Assembly (NCBI RefSeq): GCF_011075055.1
Contig: NC_058146.1
Coordinates: forward strand, 15,476,320 to 15,540,319
Source of the DNA: Mangifera indica
Lineage: Eukaryota > Streptophyta > Magnoliopsida > Sapindales > Anacardiaceae
DNA: 64,000 nucleotides
Direction of reading: 5' to 3'
Numbering within the stretch: the first letter of the stretch is position 1; the number at the start of each line of letters is the position of its first letter. Under the pieces are notes generated by a model. The model did not search any database. It had not been told where the DNA came from and saw nothing but the letters and a program-made list of their open reading frames with translations. Shown here piece by piece: positions 12,623-23,327 of this stretch. Position numbers and translations under genes: made by a program.

Positions 12623-13653
12623 ATGTCAACGAGCAGGAAAATCACTCTGACAAGCTCCAACCGTGAGGCTTTCGAGGTTGATGAAGTGGTGGCTTTGGAA
12701 TCGCAGATGATAAAGCAGAAGATAGAGGACGGTGACGCCGACGATGGAATTCCTCTCCCTAATGTGACCAGCAAGATCCTTTTGAAGGTCATCGAGTACT
12801 GCAAGAAGCACGTTGAGGCCACTGAGTCTGACGATCTAGAGACCTGGGATGCCGAGTTCGTCAAAGTTGATCGGGCCACTCTTATTGATCTCACCAACGT
12901 TAGTCGTCTTTCTCCCTTGCTATTTATTTAATTAATTGATTCTTTTCAAGGCATAATCCAAAAGCTAGAATGATTAGCTTTTTTTTTTCGAATAATTGGA
13001 TTTATTTATTTATTTTTCTATAAATATTACACATATCGGGCGTTTTAGCACAATTTATCAGTTATTTAGATTATTTGCAAAACAGTTATAATTGTATTAT
13101 GATTAATAATCATAAGCTGTATTATTATTCGCAATTAAATTATTCACATCACAATTAATGATTTAATCCAATAATTTGGATTAAATAAGCTATCCTATAC
13201 AGTCACTTAATCAAATTCCTAATTGGTCAAATCAGAGGGAAGATTTGATTGTGAAAGATATATAATTGGGTATTCTTCCTCCGTCAATGGTGTGAAAAAT
13301 GGATAAGCTTTTACTCTTTAAAAGTTGTGTATTTTTCATGTCCTTGTAATGGTAGGTGTACGGTTCTCCTTGTTATGATATTACAATTTGAATTTCTGAA
13401 TTCATGCAAAAATTGGAAATCAATTTTCTATACGGTTTTAATGTAAACACTTGTTTGTATTTGCGCTCTGTTCTTTTAGGCTGCACACTATCTCAAAATC
13501 AAGAGCTTGGTGGAACTGACTTGCCAGACATTTGCAGATAAGATTAGGGGCCAACCAACACAGGGGATTCGCGAAACATTCAACGTTGAGAATGACTTTA
13601 CTCCAGAAGAGCTGGAGGAGGTTCGTCGGGAGAATAAGTGGGCTTTTGAGTGA
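12623..13653 (+). CDS. SKP1: SKP1-like protein (SCF ubiquitin ligase adaptor), two exons
   Basis: SKP1 links cullin 1 to F-box proteins in SCF E3 ubiquitin ligases. Exon 1 is 12623-12898 (92 codons), ends at GT, and encodes the N-terminal BTB/POZ-like half (starts [13 protein letters not shown], contains [20 protein letters not shown] and [10 protein letters not shown]). Exon 2 is 13480-13653, preceded by TTTTAG, in phase 0, and encodes [20 protein letters not shown] and the F-box-binding end [18 protein letters not shown], then TGA. The intron sits at the position usual for plant SKP1 genes. The total is 149 residues; the family is about 155-165, the difference being a shorter acidic loop after VEATESDD. 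No stop or frameshift is seen. Base composition is markedly less AT-rich than its surroundings. The ATG at 12623 is chosen because it gives the canonical N-terminus. It lies between an NLR-type upstream region and an NLR LRR tail, so it replaced the NLR 5' part. Probably functional; expression unknown. Confidence 0.9.
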
Positions 13654-14085
13654 AAATTGTGTAATTCGTCTTTTGTTTTTCTTTCTTTGGACATGTGCTT
13701 GCTTAAATTTGCTTGGTGAAGTGTTAAACAATTGTTATTTGGCTGTGGAATTGCTTCAACCCCCTTTATGTGACCTACTGTGATGTCTTTTTGAATCATG
13801 TTATTTATGTTAATGTATGTTCTACCGCCCTGTTTTTCTTTCCTTCTCTTAAGGTTACCTGCAGCCATTACTTTCACATAAATGACATATATTGTTATGT
13901 AGCTTTTCTTCTGATCTCTGTATTACGGGCTGATGATTCTGATAATCTGATATGCATGCAGGGATTGATAATCTGGTATGTATAGACAGATACAATTGGA
14001 ATGTTGGGTTTCTAGATTTATTCACACTTACATTTGCTAGTTTAAATCTTTCATCCTCTTCTGTTGCAACTATTTATTTTCTCTA
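13654..14085 (+). other. SKP1-like 3' flank
   Basis: T-rich, consistent with a 3' UTR and terminator region (TTTTGTTTTTCTTTCTTTGG follows the stop). No separate gene is supported. It runs directly into NLR LRR sequence at about 14090 on the same strand. Confidence 0.45.
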
Positions 14086-14089
14086 TATT

Positions 14090-14911
14090 ATCAAGCATTT
14101 GAGATACTTGGATCTATCAAAAAATCTGAAAAAAAAAGAACTCCCAAGTTCTATTTAAAGCTACGAAGTTTGCAATTTTTATCACTATATGGTTGCAAGA
14201 AACTAAAAGAGTTAAGCGAAGATGTTAAGCACTTAATTAGTCTCAAGAGTGTTAGTTTTAACCACAGTGCAAAAGCATCTACCAAATAATGGAATTAGCT
14301 GCTTGAATTCTCTTCGATTTTTAATTATTCACAATCGCATCAAATTATAATATTTGTGTGAAGATATTGGTCGCTTGAGAGTCATTCGAAGACCATGGAT
14401 TTATAAATGTCCAAGTCTTATCTCATTACCACGTAGTGTAAGAAGCCTAAGCTCATTAGAAGAACTTCGTTTGGTAGATTGTGTAAGGCTTAATCTTGAT
14501 TTGAGCATAGGATCAGATGAGCAACACAATCATGAAGAACTCAATAGCACAGGGCCTCCCCTTCGATTGCTTTGAATTATTAATTTACCACAATTGGTGA
14601 AATTGCCACAATGGCTTCTTTGCAGTTCGACAAACACTCTGCAAACCTTGCGTATTGGTAATTGTTCCAACTTGAAGGCACTACCAGAGTCAATGCAAAA
14701 ACTTCAAGCTCTTGGGGTTTGGAATTGTCCTGAATTGTCATCTCTACCCAAGGATATCAATCATCTCATCGCTTTGAGAGAACTAATAATTGAAGACCGT
14801 CCTAAACTGACGGAAAGATGCAAACCAAAAACAGGTGAAGATTGGTCCAAGATTGCTCATATCCCAAACATTCAACTTGACTGAGAGATTATCAAGTCAA
14901 CCGAAAATTAG
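14090..14911 (+). pseudogene. CNL resistance gene, LRR 3' fragment (copy A)
   Basis: Matches the last ~270 codons of the full NLRs at 41770-44376 and 59110-61698. It begins KHLRYLDLSK, passes SLQFLSLYGCKKLKELSEDV, and ends near CKPKTGEDWSKIAHIPNIQLD with a TAG at 14909-14911. CC and NB-ARC domains are absent. Breaks: a one-base loss at about 14154 (TCTATTTAAAGC), a shift at about 14250, in-frame stops at 14349 (TAA in place of a Glu/Leu region), 14574-14576 and 14882-14884. Upstream the NLR 5' two-thirds is replaced by the SKP1-like gene. This is an LRR remnant with no expected receptor function. Confidence 0.85.
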
Positions 14912-15660
14912 GTATGACCAATCCATATCTCTTCTTCTTAATCAGTTAGTAGGCAAATATTCTTGACATAATTATTTGTTTCAAGTCAAAACTTTTGGTA
15001 ACAATTTGATTGGTTTATCTTCAGATATGAATTTCAAAATTTGAACAGCTACAAAACTCAACTTCTTTGTTCCTCCTTCCTTTCTTTAACTTTGTTATTT
15101 TCTATGTATGCAGGGGAAACTTAAAAAATGTATGAGCTTTTAATCTCATAAATTCTTCAATTTCCATGAATTATGAACCCTAATTCAACCAATGGACTGG
15201 AGGATTTATCCATTTTACTTCTTCTATGTATTCAGCATTGGTGTTCGATCTACACCTTCATGTTTTTTCAGTTACAAATCATTTAGTTTTTAGATTATAC
15301 AATTTTAAAGATTGTTGGGTTTATATATATATATATATTATTAATTTTCTACTCACCTTAATTGTGAACATGTATTTCAGGACTCAGGGAGATTACGCCC
15401 AATGCTGCAGTTGGTAAAGCATATCTTCCTCTAGATTGATTCAGAATTTCGGTGTTTACAAATATAATTCAGCGTTGACTGGTAAACATTACCTTCCATA
15501 ATGCGATTTGTTCAAATAAATGTTCATTAATGTATAGAGTTTTTTTTATGTAAGTTCTAATAGTTTTGTAGAAATGAACAATTAGTACACTCTTAAGTTT
15601 ATTCCAATAAAGTTTCAGATTTTATTTCTTATTAAAAATAAAAAACATTAGTTGTTGAAA
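14912..15660 (+). repeat. Unit spacer after the NLR
   Basis: Matches 44377-45110 (after NLR-B) base for base in long runs, for example TAGTAGGCAAATATTCTTGACATA, CTACTCACCTTAATTGTGAACATGTATT and AAGTTTATTCCAATAAAGTTTCAGA. T-rich patches with TTGCAG/TATGCAG acceptors look like old intron borders. No gene supported. Confidence 0.6.
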
Positions 15661-18090
15661 TTCTGTTCTGCCAAAGAGTAGATTACAGGGTGTTGGTGTT
15701 TGAGATGCAAAACAACAACTATGACTGCCGGTAATGTACTTGGATTGAACTGTCTTCAGAGAAACTTCCCTTTTAATAAGAGTGCTCCGTGCTGTAAACT
15801 GCTTTCTTTTTGCTGTTTGATCATTTATCTAGAATTTAGTGTACTGCCATATTTCTTTTCTTTGCTGGTTGATTCATTTTGATACTGATCAATCTTCTTT
15901 GCCCTATAGATATCTAAGAAATGTTTCGATCAATGGTAGCAGTCCATCTGACGTTGAAGAACATAAGCTATAAGTTAGTATTGTAATGTAATGAGTGTGC
16001 CTCTTTTTTTTTATGCAGGTCTTTTTTCATTATTTTTTTTTTTTCTAATTATGCAGGGATTTGAATTTCAGCAATTTAATTGGTCAAATCCCAAGTGCTT
16101 TGTCCAGTATTGATTCTCTAACTCACTTGTAAAATTTATTGAAGCTTCCCTCCATAAATTTAATGTTTGATTATTTTACTTATGTTAGGTTTTTATATTA
16201 GATTTTATCTGAATCTCTTTTTTGGTCTCAGTGGCCAGATTTCCTGGAAACAATAGTCTGTCAGGAAGCCTTTCTCAGCAAAAAGTTGTATATCTTCAAA
16301 ACATGTAAGCCTTTAGTGTTGGTTATCTCTAGGATTATGCCTATTACATGATATCGAATTAGGCTCCAAATGCTTCATGAATAGATTAAGAATAAAATAT
16401 GATAAATCTGTTTGTACAAAATGAAGAAGAATGAAAAAGGCATTACTTATCTTGGAATTAGGCCACACAAAATGATTATAAATCTTAGTTACCGTGCCTT
16501 TTTCAACGAATAAGATGTCATATTTTGTTTTATAAAAAATGCATGTGCTTGAAAAAGAACTACAAAATATGAAACCTCAACAATGGAATATGTTGTGCTT
16601 TAACGAAGATAGTAATCTTTTCTGTGATTGCAAGTATTCTCCTTGGATTGAACCGTCTGCAGAGAAACTTTCCCTGCAATAAGAATGCTCTACATTGTAA
16701 GCTTGTTTATTTCTGCAGTATTAAATTATTTCTAAAACTTAATGTACTAAAAATTTACCATTCACCCCTGCATTGTTGTATAACTAGACCAAACTGATAG
16801 CATTGTGTATATTTGATATGCAGATTCAAGTTTTGCAGTCAAGTGTGGCAGTGAAGAAATGAAAGTTGATTGCATAATGTAAGAGGCTGATAACTATTTA
16901 ATTGGTGGTGCTAGTTTGTTTTGTGATAGACAGTCTAACACACGTTCAAAATACAGGTTTGCAAGTGACCAGTAGTGCGGCCCCTGGACTTTAATCAGTC
17001 TTCAAGGCAATCTCCTAGATCACTTAGATATTGTGGACTTAGTATGGAGGAAGGACCTTATGGTGTAAGTTTTTTGTTATCAGGGCTCACAAACATGGAT
17101 GAGTTTTGGACGGTGTGCTTTTTTATATCTATATTCAAGTAAACTCACTGAAGAATCTTGGCCCTTGTCCTTAAATGCACAGGTTCTACTATTACAGTGT
17201 CATCTATGTACCCTCATAATTAATCCTATCGGGAACTTTCCAGTTAAAGATTTGACATATCAAAGGAGGTGGAAGTAGAAAAGCAATAATGAAGATTTTG
17301 TAATTCACTTATTTTGAGTCGGTAGAGTGAGGTATTGCATACCTGACAAAGGTAGTAATGGGTCATTAATTTCAGCTTTTTTGGTGTAATTCTAGGTACA
17401 CTATGATTTCTTTTAATCTTCGTTTAAGATGAGTTAATGATAAATATCCTTTTATAAAACGAAATTTTCTTACTCAAATTTCACATCAATTGTTGGTATT
17501 GCATGTTAGAAGAAGTAGACTGGGTTGGTTCTTGGTATTGCTGTAGCTCTTGAAATTTCAGGCTTGATACTAATTTTTTTGAGGCTTTACATGAGGATAT
17601 AAAGAGTTAATAACAATGCATACAGGTAAATTGTCCAAGAGGTTTTGAAATAATAATAGTTGAGGTCTCATAAATCAAGTTTGTTCAAGAAATTTTACGA
17701 ATTTTCTTCTCACTTTGTCACAAAGTTGCTTGTGTAATGCATGAGCACAGCTTGACAGTAAGGAAAACTAGGTGAATTTTACTTTTGCATATTTACAAAG
17801 GAAGGAGTAGATATCATTTATTGTAATAATTCTGTTACTGCAGGGTATGCATGCTATGACAGGGTGAAAGCTATGGAGCAACTTTCACTAGGAAAAATTA
17901 GTTTGTTAATGAAATTGCTACCATAACTGCAGAGCAGCAAAATATAAAACCTCAACAATGGAATATGTTGCAAGTATTCTCCTTGGATTGAACTGTCTGC
18001 AGAGAAACTTCCCCTGTAATAAGAATGCTCTACATTGTAAGTTCATTTCTTTCTGCGGTATAATATATTTCTAAAACTTAATGTACTAAA
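15660..18090 (+). pseudogene. Malectin LRR-RLK, degenerate exon series (copy A)
   Basis: Dispersed exon remnants of an LRR-VIII-type receptor kinase (family of At1g53430/At1g56130). In order: GNVLGLNCLQRNFPFNKSAP (15730); an LRR exon YLRN-SINGSSPSDVEEHK (15910); LRR exon DLNFSNLIGQIPSALSS (16060); GNNSLSGSLSQQK (16250); a repeat of the LNRLQRNFPCNKNA exon (16640); the malectin-domain start SFAVKCGSEEMKVD (16822); malectin block QSSRQSPRSLRYCGLSMEEGPYG (split here by eye, 16998); KDFDISKEVEVEKQ after a one-base loss (17245); a membrane helix near 17525; a kinase N-lobe scrap near 17865; then the LNCLQRNFPCNKNA exon once more (17980). Stops and shifts occur throughout and most of the kinase is missing. 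The exon order follows the family, so this was once a real multi-exon gene. Confidence 0.7.
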
Positions 18091-18117
18091 AATTTACCTT
18101 TATCTATAGATTGCATT

Positions 18118-18374
18118 TCAAGGAGTGGAAGCGGATGACAAAATCTGTTGTAATTCACAAGTTTCAGCCTATCTCACACCAGACGTTGTGCTTTATCTTT
18201 GTGAAGAAGAACATGTTGAGGGTGACATGATATTTTAGCTCTTGGAAAATTTGACTGAAATGTCTATGATGAGAAATTGCAAGGATGTTTTCAGTTATAT
18301 AGAAAGTAAACAAGACATTTTAGGAAAACAAGAGCTGTTTGCTCATGGAAAGCTTGTGATGTTGGGTTTACTGT
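18118..18374 (+). pseudogene. THO1: THO complex subunit 1 (HPR1) fragment
   Basis: Reads VSAYLTPDVVLYLCEEEHVEG, a stop (TAG, 18236-18238, one base from the expected Gln codon), then LLENLTEMSMMRNCKDVFSY (continuing IESKQDILGKQELFAHGKLVML). This matches my memory of the internal region of plant THO1/HPR1, a subunit of the nuclear mRNA-export THO complex. The piece begins right after TTTATCTATAG, a good acceptor-like sequence belonging to the preceding RLK remnant, and similarity ends at GKLVML (about 18363), after which the family sequence is lost. Only about 80 of some 600 residues are present. A captured internal gene segment is the likeliest reading. Confidence 0.65.
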
Positions 18375-18720
18375 TGGAAAGGCCTCCATTTTTCCGCTTG
18401 CCAGAATTGGAATGGGTTTTCTAGATTTGCAGACCATGGTATTGAAGGAGTTGTGCCACTGGAACTTCGGCCGCCTTGTGCCCGATCCAAATACCAAGGT
18501 AAACCATATGATATTGAGGACAAGGTGGAACTCTGCTCTGATGATTCAACCAACAAAGTGTGATCCAAGAAGAATTTGGATTTCCACGTGGTATTTTGGA
18601 TTGGTGGAGAAAAGAATAAAAAGGTTAAGGAGTGGAAGTTATGAGCAGAGAAGAAAGAAAATTAGAATTTGACATTTGGTTTTGGAGGGCACTGACCTCT
18701 CAAATTGCTGGAGAATTTGA
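18375..18720 (+). other. Unrecognised gene-like patch
   Basis: Less AT-rich than its surroundings and open in several frames (one reads RFADHGIEGVVPLELRPPC then KYQGKPYDIEDKVELC, stop at 18559). I do not recognise it. It follows the THO1 piece without a gap, so it may be a second captured exon. Below the level at which I would call a gene. Confidence 0.25.
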
Positions 18721-19030
18721 ATTTTTAGGCTGTGTTTTTTGCTGTTTCTTGTCTCTATTACCTGAAAGTTGTTTTGAAGTTTCCTAGTGGAATTAGAGTT
18801 ATAAGTGTTGTTGATGATTCTAGTTACAATAAAACTATGTGTACTCATTTTTGATACACAATTTGTGTACACAGATGAGGTGTTATCATATGATTGGATA
18901 TTTCTTTATCATATAATGACACATATTTTAAAATCACCTAATTATATGATGACATATCACTATATACATAAATTGTATACCAAAAATAGGTACACATAGT
19001 ATTGCTCCTCTAGTTAATGATAAGCATTTT
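18721..19030. other. AT-rich spacer
   Basis: No coding signal. Contains the palindrome-like passage ATTTGTGTACACAGATGAGGTGTTATCATATGATTGG resembling short passages inside the R blocks (split by eye; for example 6785-6815). Confidence 0.3.
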
Positions 19031-19032
19031 TT

Positions 19033-19400
19033 ATGCGCAACCTTCCGGCATCCACTGTATTACATTCTCAATTATGTGGCCTGCGTAGTGCTAGGATTGT
19101 GATTCATGCTGTGGTTTTGGGCTTAAATGTGCTGGGTTTGCATCAGATATCAGTGTTGCTGGTTTGCTTGTGTAGTGCTGAGATTGTGATTCATGTTGTG
19201 GTTTTGGGCCTAAATTTGTTGGGTTTGCATCGGATATTGGTGGTGCTGGTTTGTTTTCTGATGGACAATTTAACCCACTTGTTCAAAATACAGGCTTTCA
19301 AGTAACTGCAATTTCAGCCTGTAAGTTTTTTCAATCTTCAAGGCAATCCTCTGGATCTATTAGACATTATGGATTATAATTTAAGCTTCATTTGGAATGC
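19033..19400 (+). pseudogene. Malectin LRR-RLK, further worn malectin exon with internal duplication
   Basis: The 3' part (19240-19380) reads GLFSDGQFN-LVQNTGFQVT and FQSSRQSSGSIRHYGL, matching the malectin exon at 48860-49000 and 16955-17040. Before it, an 87-base segment is repeated in tandem (19087-19173 and 19174-19260; both contain GATTGTGATTCATG-TGTGGTTTTGGGC and GGGTTTGCATC-GATAT). A small open frame spans the duplicates but has no family resemblance before the malectin part. Confidence 0.45.
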
Positions 19401-19800
19401 AAGATATATTGAGAAGTGAGGAACAAATTCAAACCCATACCCTTTTAGCTCGGCATCTGAAACAAACGCCTTAGACCAATTCAGCCATCTTGACAATTGG
19501 TCAATTTTTCGATAACTTGTTATTATATTAGAAAAATGAATGAATGTTATTTCGGTTTAACAACTTTTTTAATATATAATATATGGTAGTTGAATAGTAT
19601 ATTATCTAAAAAGAATTTATTATAATCATATTATATCATAAAATATATTTTTTTAAATAAAATAAAAAATATTTTAATTATCATATCATTATCTTAAAAA
19701 ATATCATAAATATCCTATAAAAATTTAAAAATTTTCAAATACACTTTTGCCATATGATCATTTATCTAAAAATATGAATCAATTCATAGCAAGATATTTC
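19401..19800. other. AT-rich spacer
   Basis: About 400 bases of A/T-rich DNA with no supported gene; it is the 3' flank of the minus-strand kinase remnant. At 19400-19490 the phrase GGAACAAATTCAAACCCATACC looks like a repeat-element edge, not assigned. Confidence 0.3.
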
Positions 19801-21500
19801 TTACCTTCCCTCAGATATTGCATCTCTGATTTGGCTGATATTTAGAGGCGAATTTAATTGGTCGACTTCTGGGCTAAGATCAGTTGGATTGTCACTTTTA
19901 TTCTTGTTGTAACTTGCTGAAGAAGAAGATGCATCAATAGCGTAGTTCGGAAATGAATTTGTTGCATCATTAAAATCCCAATCAATCAAATAACTTGGCT
20001 TTGATGTAACAGCTTCCACTTCTATATCTCCAGTAAGCATGTTCACAACTCGTGACATGGGTGGCCGAAGCATTGGTGATGCTTGAGTGCATAAGAGAGC
20101 TACTGCTTCATTTTCATCAAATTCTGTCGGTGTGGGATTAACCAGCCCCAAATTTTGGTCGGTTTCATGAAAACTCCAGGCCTAGAAATAAAATATAGAC
20201 AAAGTCCAAAAACCAAAAATGAAAAAGGAGCACATTTAACTAGTGTATATGGAAAAAAGCAAAAAAACAAATCAAAATTAATGTTGTTCTCTTTACCCAT
20301 TCAAGAAGATAAACTTTTTCCCTATCTAACCTAGTATCAGAGTTTGCTCTTCCATTGATAATCTTCAGAGTAACGACACCAATACTAAATATATCAGCCT
20401 TTTCTGTCAGATGTCCATGCATTGCTTACTCCAATGTAAGATACCCACTGCAAGATAATAAGTGTTTCTAAAGTTAGAATCGAAGAGTCTATCTTGATAA
20501 GTGATTGTGTCAAACCGAAAAGAAAGCAGGCATATACAATGTGCCCATGCCTAGGCAACGTTTTAAATTAAGAAAATCATATATAAATCACAACATCTTA
20601 CACTCTTCAGCACATTCCAAAACAAGCTGCAAAGGAAAAAAAGGAATTGAGAAATGATCGCAGTTTACATGGTTCCTGCAACTCCTGTACTGATGTGAGT
20701 TTTCTTATCAACAACCAGCTTTGCCAATCCAAAATCTAATATCTCAGGAAAGAGTTCTGTATCAAGTAAAATATTACTTGCTTCGACATTTGATGTACAA
20801 TTTTCGGCTTTGACTCCTTATGAAGATATGTTAGATCTCTTGCAATTCCCAAGCATATTTTAAATTGGGTGGGCCAATCGAGATGTAACACCCTATTTCC
20901 TGCAAATATGGGGCACAATCATTAAGAACTTTTAAGAGGTATTGAATTGGAGAATTGAGGATTCAAGAATAATATTCTCCAGGAATGATTTGGAGCAATA
21001 AGTTTCTCTAGAGCATTGCCACTATGCTCTAGACAAACCTGCTGCTTGCTTTTAGAAGTTTAGGCAGTTATTTTTGTCGTTTTATGCCTTGTTTATAGTT
21101 GCAGAAAAATATTTCATTCTTCAAACTTTAGATTGGTTAAAATATTTGAAAGTTATCAAGATTGTATTCTGACCTTCCAGATTTATAGTTATTAATCTCT
21201 ATAATGTTTCAGTTGCCTGCAAGAAAAAACAAGATAAAAATTTGTAAAATTAATATTGATTATTAAATGGCAATATTCTCTTACCAAACAATGCTTTATC
21301 AAGGCTTTTGTTTTCATGATATTCATAAAGAAGGAGGCGCCTAGTTCTTTCAATGCAGCATCCATACAATTTCACAACATTGTGATGTTGCACTGCATTA
21401 ATGGCAGAAATCTCATTAATAAACTGATTTTTTCCTTGTTGGGATCCTTGAGAAAGTTGCTTCACATCAATCACCCTTCCATCAAAAAGCGTACTCTGTA
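19801..21500 (-). pseudogene. LRR-VIII receptor kinase, cytoplasmic kinase part, minus strand
   Basis: Four kinase exons in order on the minus strand. Exon at about 21494-21284: LFDGRVIDVKQLSQGSQQGK (ATP-binding Lys in VKQL), QHHNVVKLYGCCIE, ENKSLDKALFG, with a GT donor. Exon at about 20899-20690: LHLDWPTQFKICLGIARDL, KPKIVH, then NILLD and LDFGLAKLV (DFG kept). Exon at about 20448-20300: MHGHLTEKADIFSIGVVTLK, LEWV. Last exon to 19801: FDENEAVALLCTQASP, LRPPMSRVVNMLTGDIEV, ending in TAA. Breaks: the HRD codons are shortened by one base (CAT then CAAAT before GTCGAA, near 20788), shifting the frame exactly at the catalytic loop, and a stop at 20426-20428 replaces the Tyr after the APE-type Glu. 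The ectodomain and membrane helix are not found upstream. It is better preserved than the plus-strand RLK remnants, so it is probably a separate paralogue. Confidence 0.8.
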
Positions 21501-22896
21501 GCACCAGATTTAACAACATAGATCATATTTACTCCTTACTGAAAATGCAAAAACTAAAACCAACCTAGTTTTCTTGCTATATTGCTAGCTATGACCACAA
21601 ATTAGATATAATCCATTTCAACCCAAGATTTTAGTAAACTATCTATAGGCTTTAACTTATAAATTTACGACATAAAAGTTGTTGTGCTAGAAGTTTTCCA
21701 GATATCTACAGTTCAACAGCGAAAGCCGTTGGAGATTGGGAAAAAAAAGATATAGGATTGGTCCATTGATTTGAGCTTGAAGCCGAGAAAGATCCACACA
21801 TGTCAAAAGTATTACTCATGAAAATAAGTAATTCCAAACTTATAGAGTATTAAAAGTTTAGTCACTTGAGTTGAGGAAAACAAAGTTTTTTTTTTTTTTT
21901 TAAATTAGATTTGAATAAGTTGATTTTAAATTTGGGCAAGTTTGACTTTAGGTTGACTTGAAAAAGTCTAGCTCAACAAACTCCCTTACATCAATTCAAA
22001 TTTGGTTTGGTTTAAGGAGAGTTCAACTTAAGTTTTGCCTATAATATTGAGTCAAACTCGAATTTGGGTTCAATTTAATATTGTAATTAAACTAAAATCG
22101 ATAAAAATGATATCGTTTTAATACATATTAGTGAAAATAATGTTATTTTGGCCAATTCAAATTGCTTCCAACTTCGATGTTGAATACTCCTTTGTACAAG
22201 TTGGAGCTCAAGATTGATAGTGTCAAACTCTAAGGTTCCAGTTTAAACTCAAACTCGATTTGAATAAACTTGTTTTAAATTTATTTGAATTGAATTGATA
22301 AACAAGTTTGAACCAATTTAATTAAAATCTATCACTTATTCCTTAAATTAAAAAAACATGATAGTTCAATATCTATGAGTGTTTTGCGCTTATAAATAAC
22401 TATGAACTTATGTCCCTTTTAACAAAACTGAAATGCCACCTGATAAAATAAATTTTTGAAATAACTATATTTAATATTATAAATTTTTGAAAAATCCCAC
22501 CTGATAAAATAAAGTGGCTAAGAGGAAGCTTCTTCGAAACTTCCATAAAGTGAAAATCAAAATATTATTTATGGTTAAGGCAAGACTATTGGCATAGGTA
22601 TTTAATTATGTTGTTCATTAAATTTCATTTTTTATATGAAGGGTAATTTTATACATTCAATTAAATAAAGTATAAATATGTGGTACTTTTTGTCATTACA
22701 TTATAAAATGGTAATTTACTTTGAAAACTAATAGAATACACTAACATCAATGGATGATAAGTGGGTATCTGATTTTTTAAACTTAACGGATAAAAATTTG
22801 TCATTTTAACAAATCTTGGATGGGAAATAGTCTTTTGGCCAATATAATATATGAATCCAGTAACCTTAGTTCACTAGCCCAATAGGACAATATATG
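21501..22896. other. AT-rich intergenic DNA
   Basis: No gene supported. From 21890 to 22330 a low-complexity passage repeats variants of CAAGTTTGACTT / TTGAATTGATAAACAAGTTTGAA, similar to 23690-24010. Confidence 0.4.
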
Positions 22897-23327
22897 TAGG
22901 GGTGTTCAAAATCAGTCAATTGAATTAGTTAAACATCATTTTTAATCAAACCAAATATTTGGTTAGGAAGAAAATTATAAACCAAAATTAAACCATTTTA
23001 GAGATTCACAATTATTTAAATTGAAATAAATATACTAGTTAACTGTTTTTAATCAAATTTTAGAGGGTAACACAACTCTTTTATATTTTTGTTCAATTCT
23101 TTTGAAATTGGTTCGTTATATTATTTTTTGTTCAATTTTTAAAAATAAGTTCGGTTCAGTTAACTTGTTTTTTTAAATAGACAAACTGATGACCAAACTG
23201 AAAAATTGATTTTGTTATATTTTTTTAATTAGTATTCAAATCAATTTTTTAAACAACCTAATTTTTGTTTCAACTTTTTATTTAAATATCAATTCGATTT
23301 GATTAATATATAATTATGAACACCCTA
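22897..23327. mobile_element. MITE candidate with TAGGGGTGTTCA ends
   Basis: A 431-base AT-rich segment beginning TAGGGGTGTTCA and ending TGAACACCCTA, so the ends are near-perfect inverted repeats of about 11 bases with looser symmetry further in (AATTGAATTAG / AATCAAATCGAATT). GGGGTGTTCA-type ends are common in hAT-like MITEs. Both flanks contain CAAT(A)TAT, but a clean 8-base duplication is not evident. No coding sequence. Confidence 0.55.

Noticed and set aside
12610..12897. Minus-strand frames antisense to SKP1 exon 1.
   Set aside because: Shadows of the real plus-strand exon, whose protein is clearly recognisable.
13438..13877. Minus-strand frame of 129 codons across SKP1 exon 2 and its 3' flank.
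   Set aside because: Antisense shadow; no domain, and it crosses a well-supported exon.
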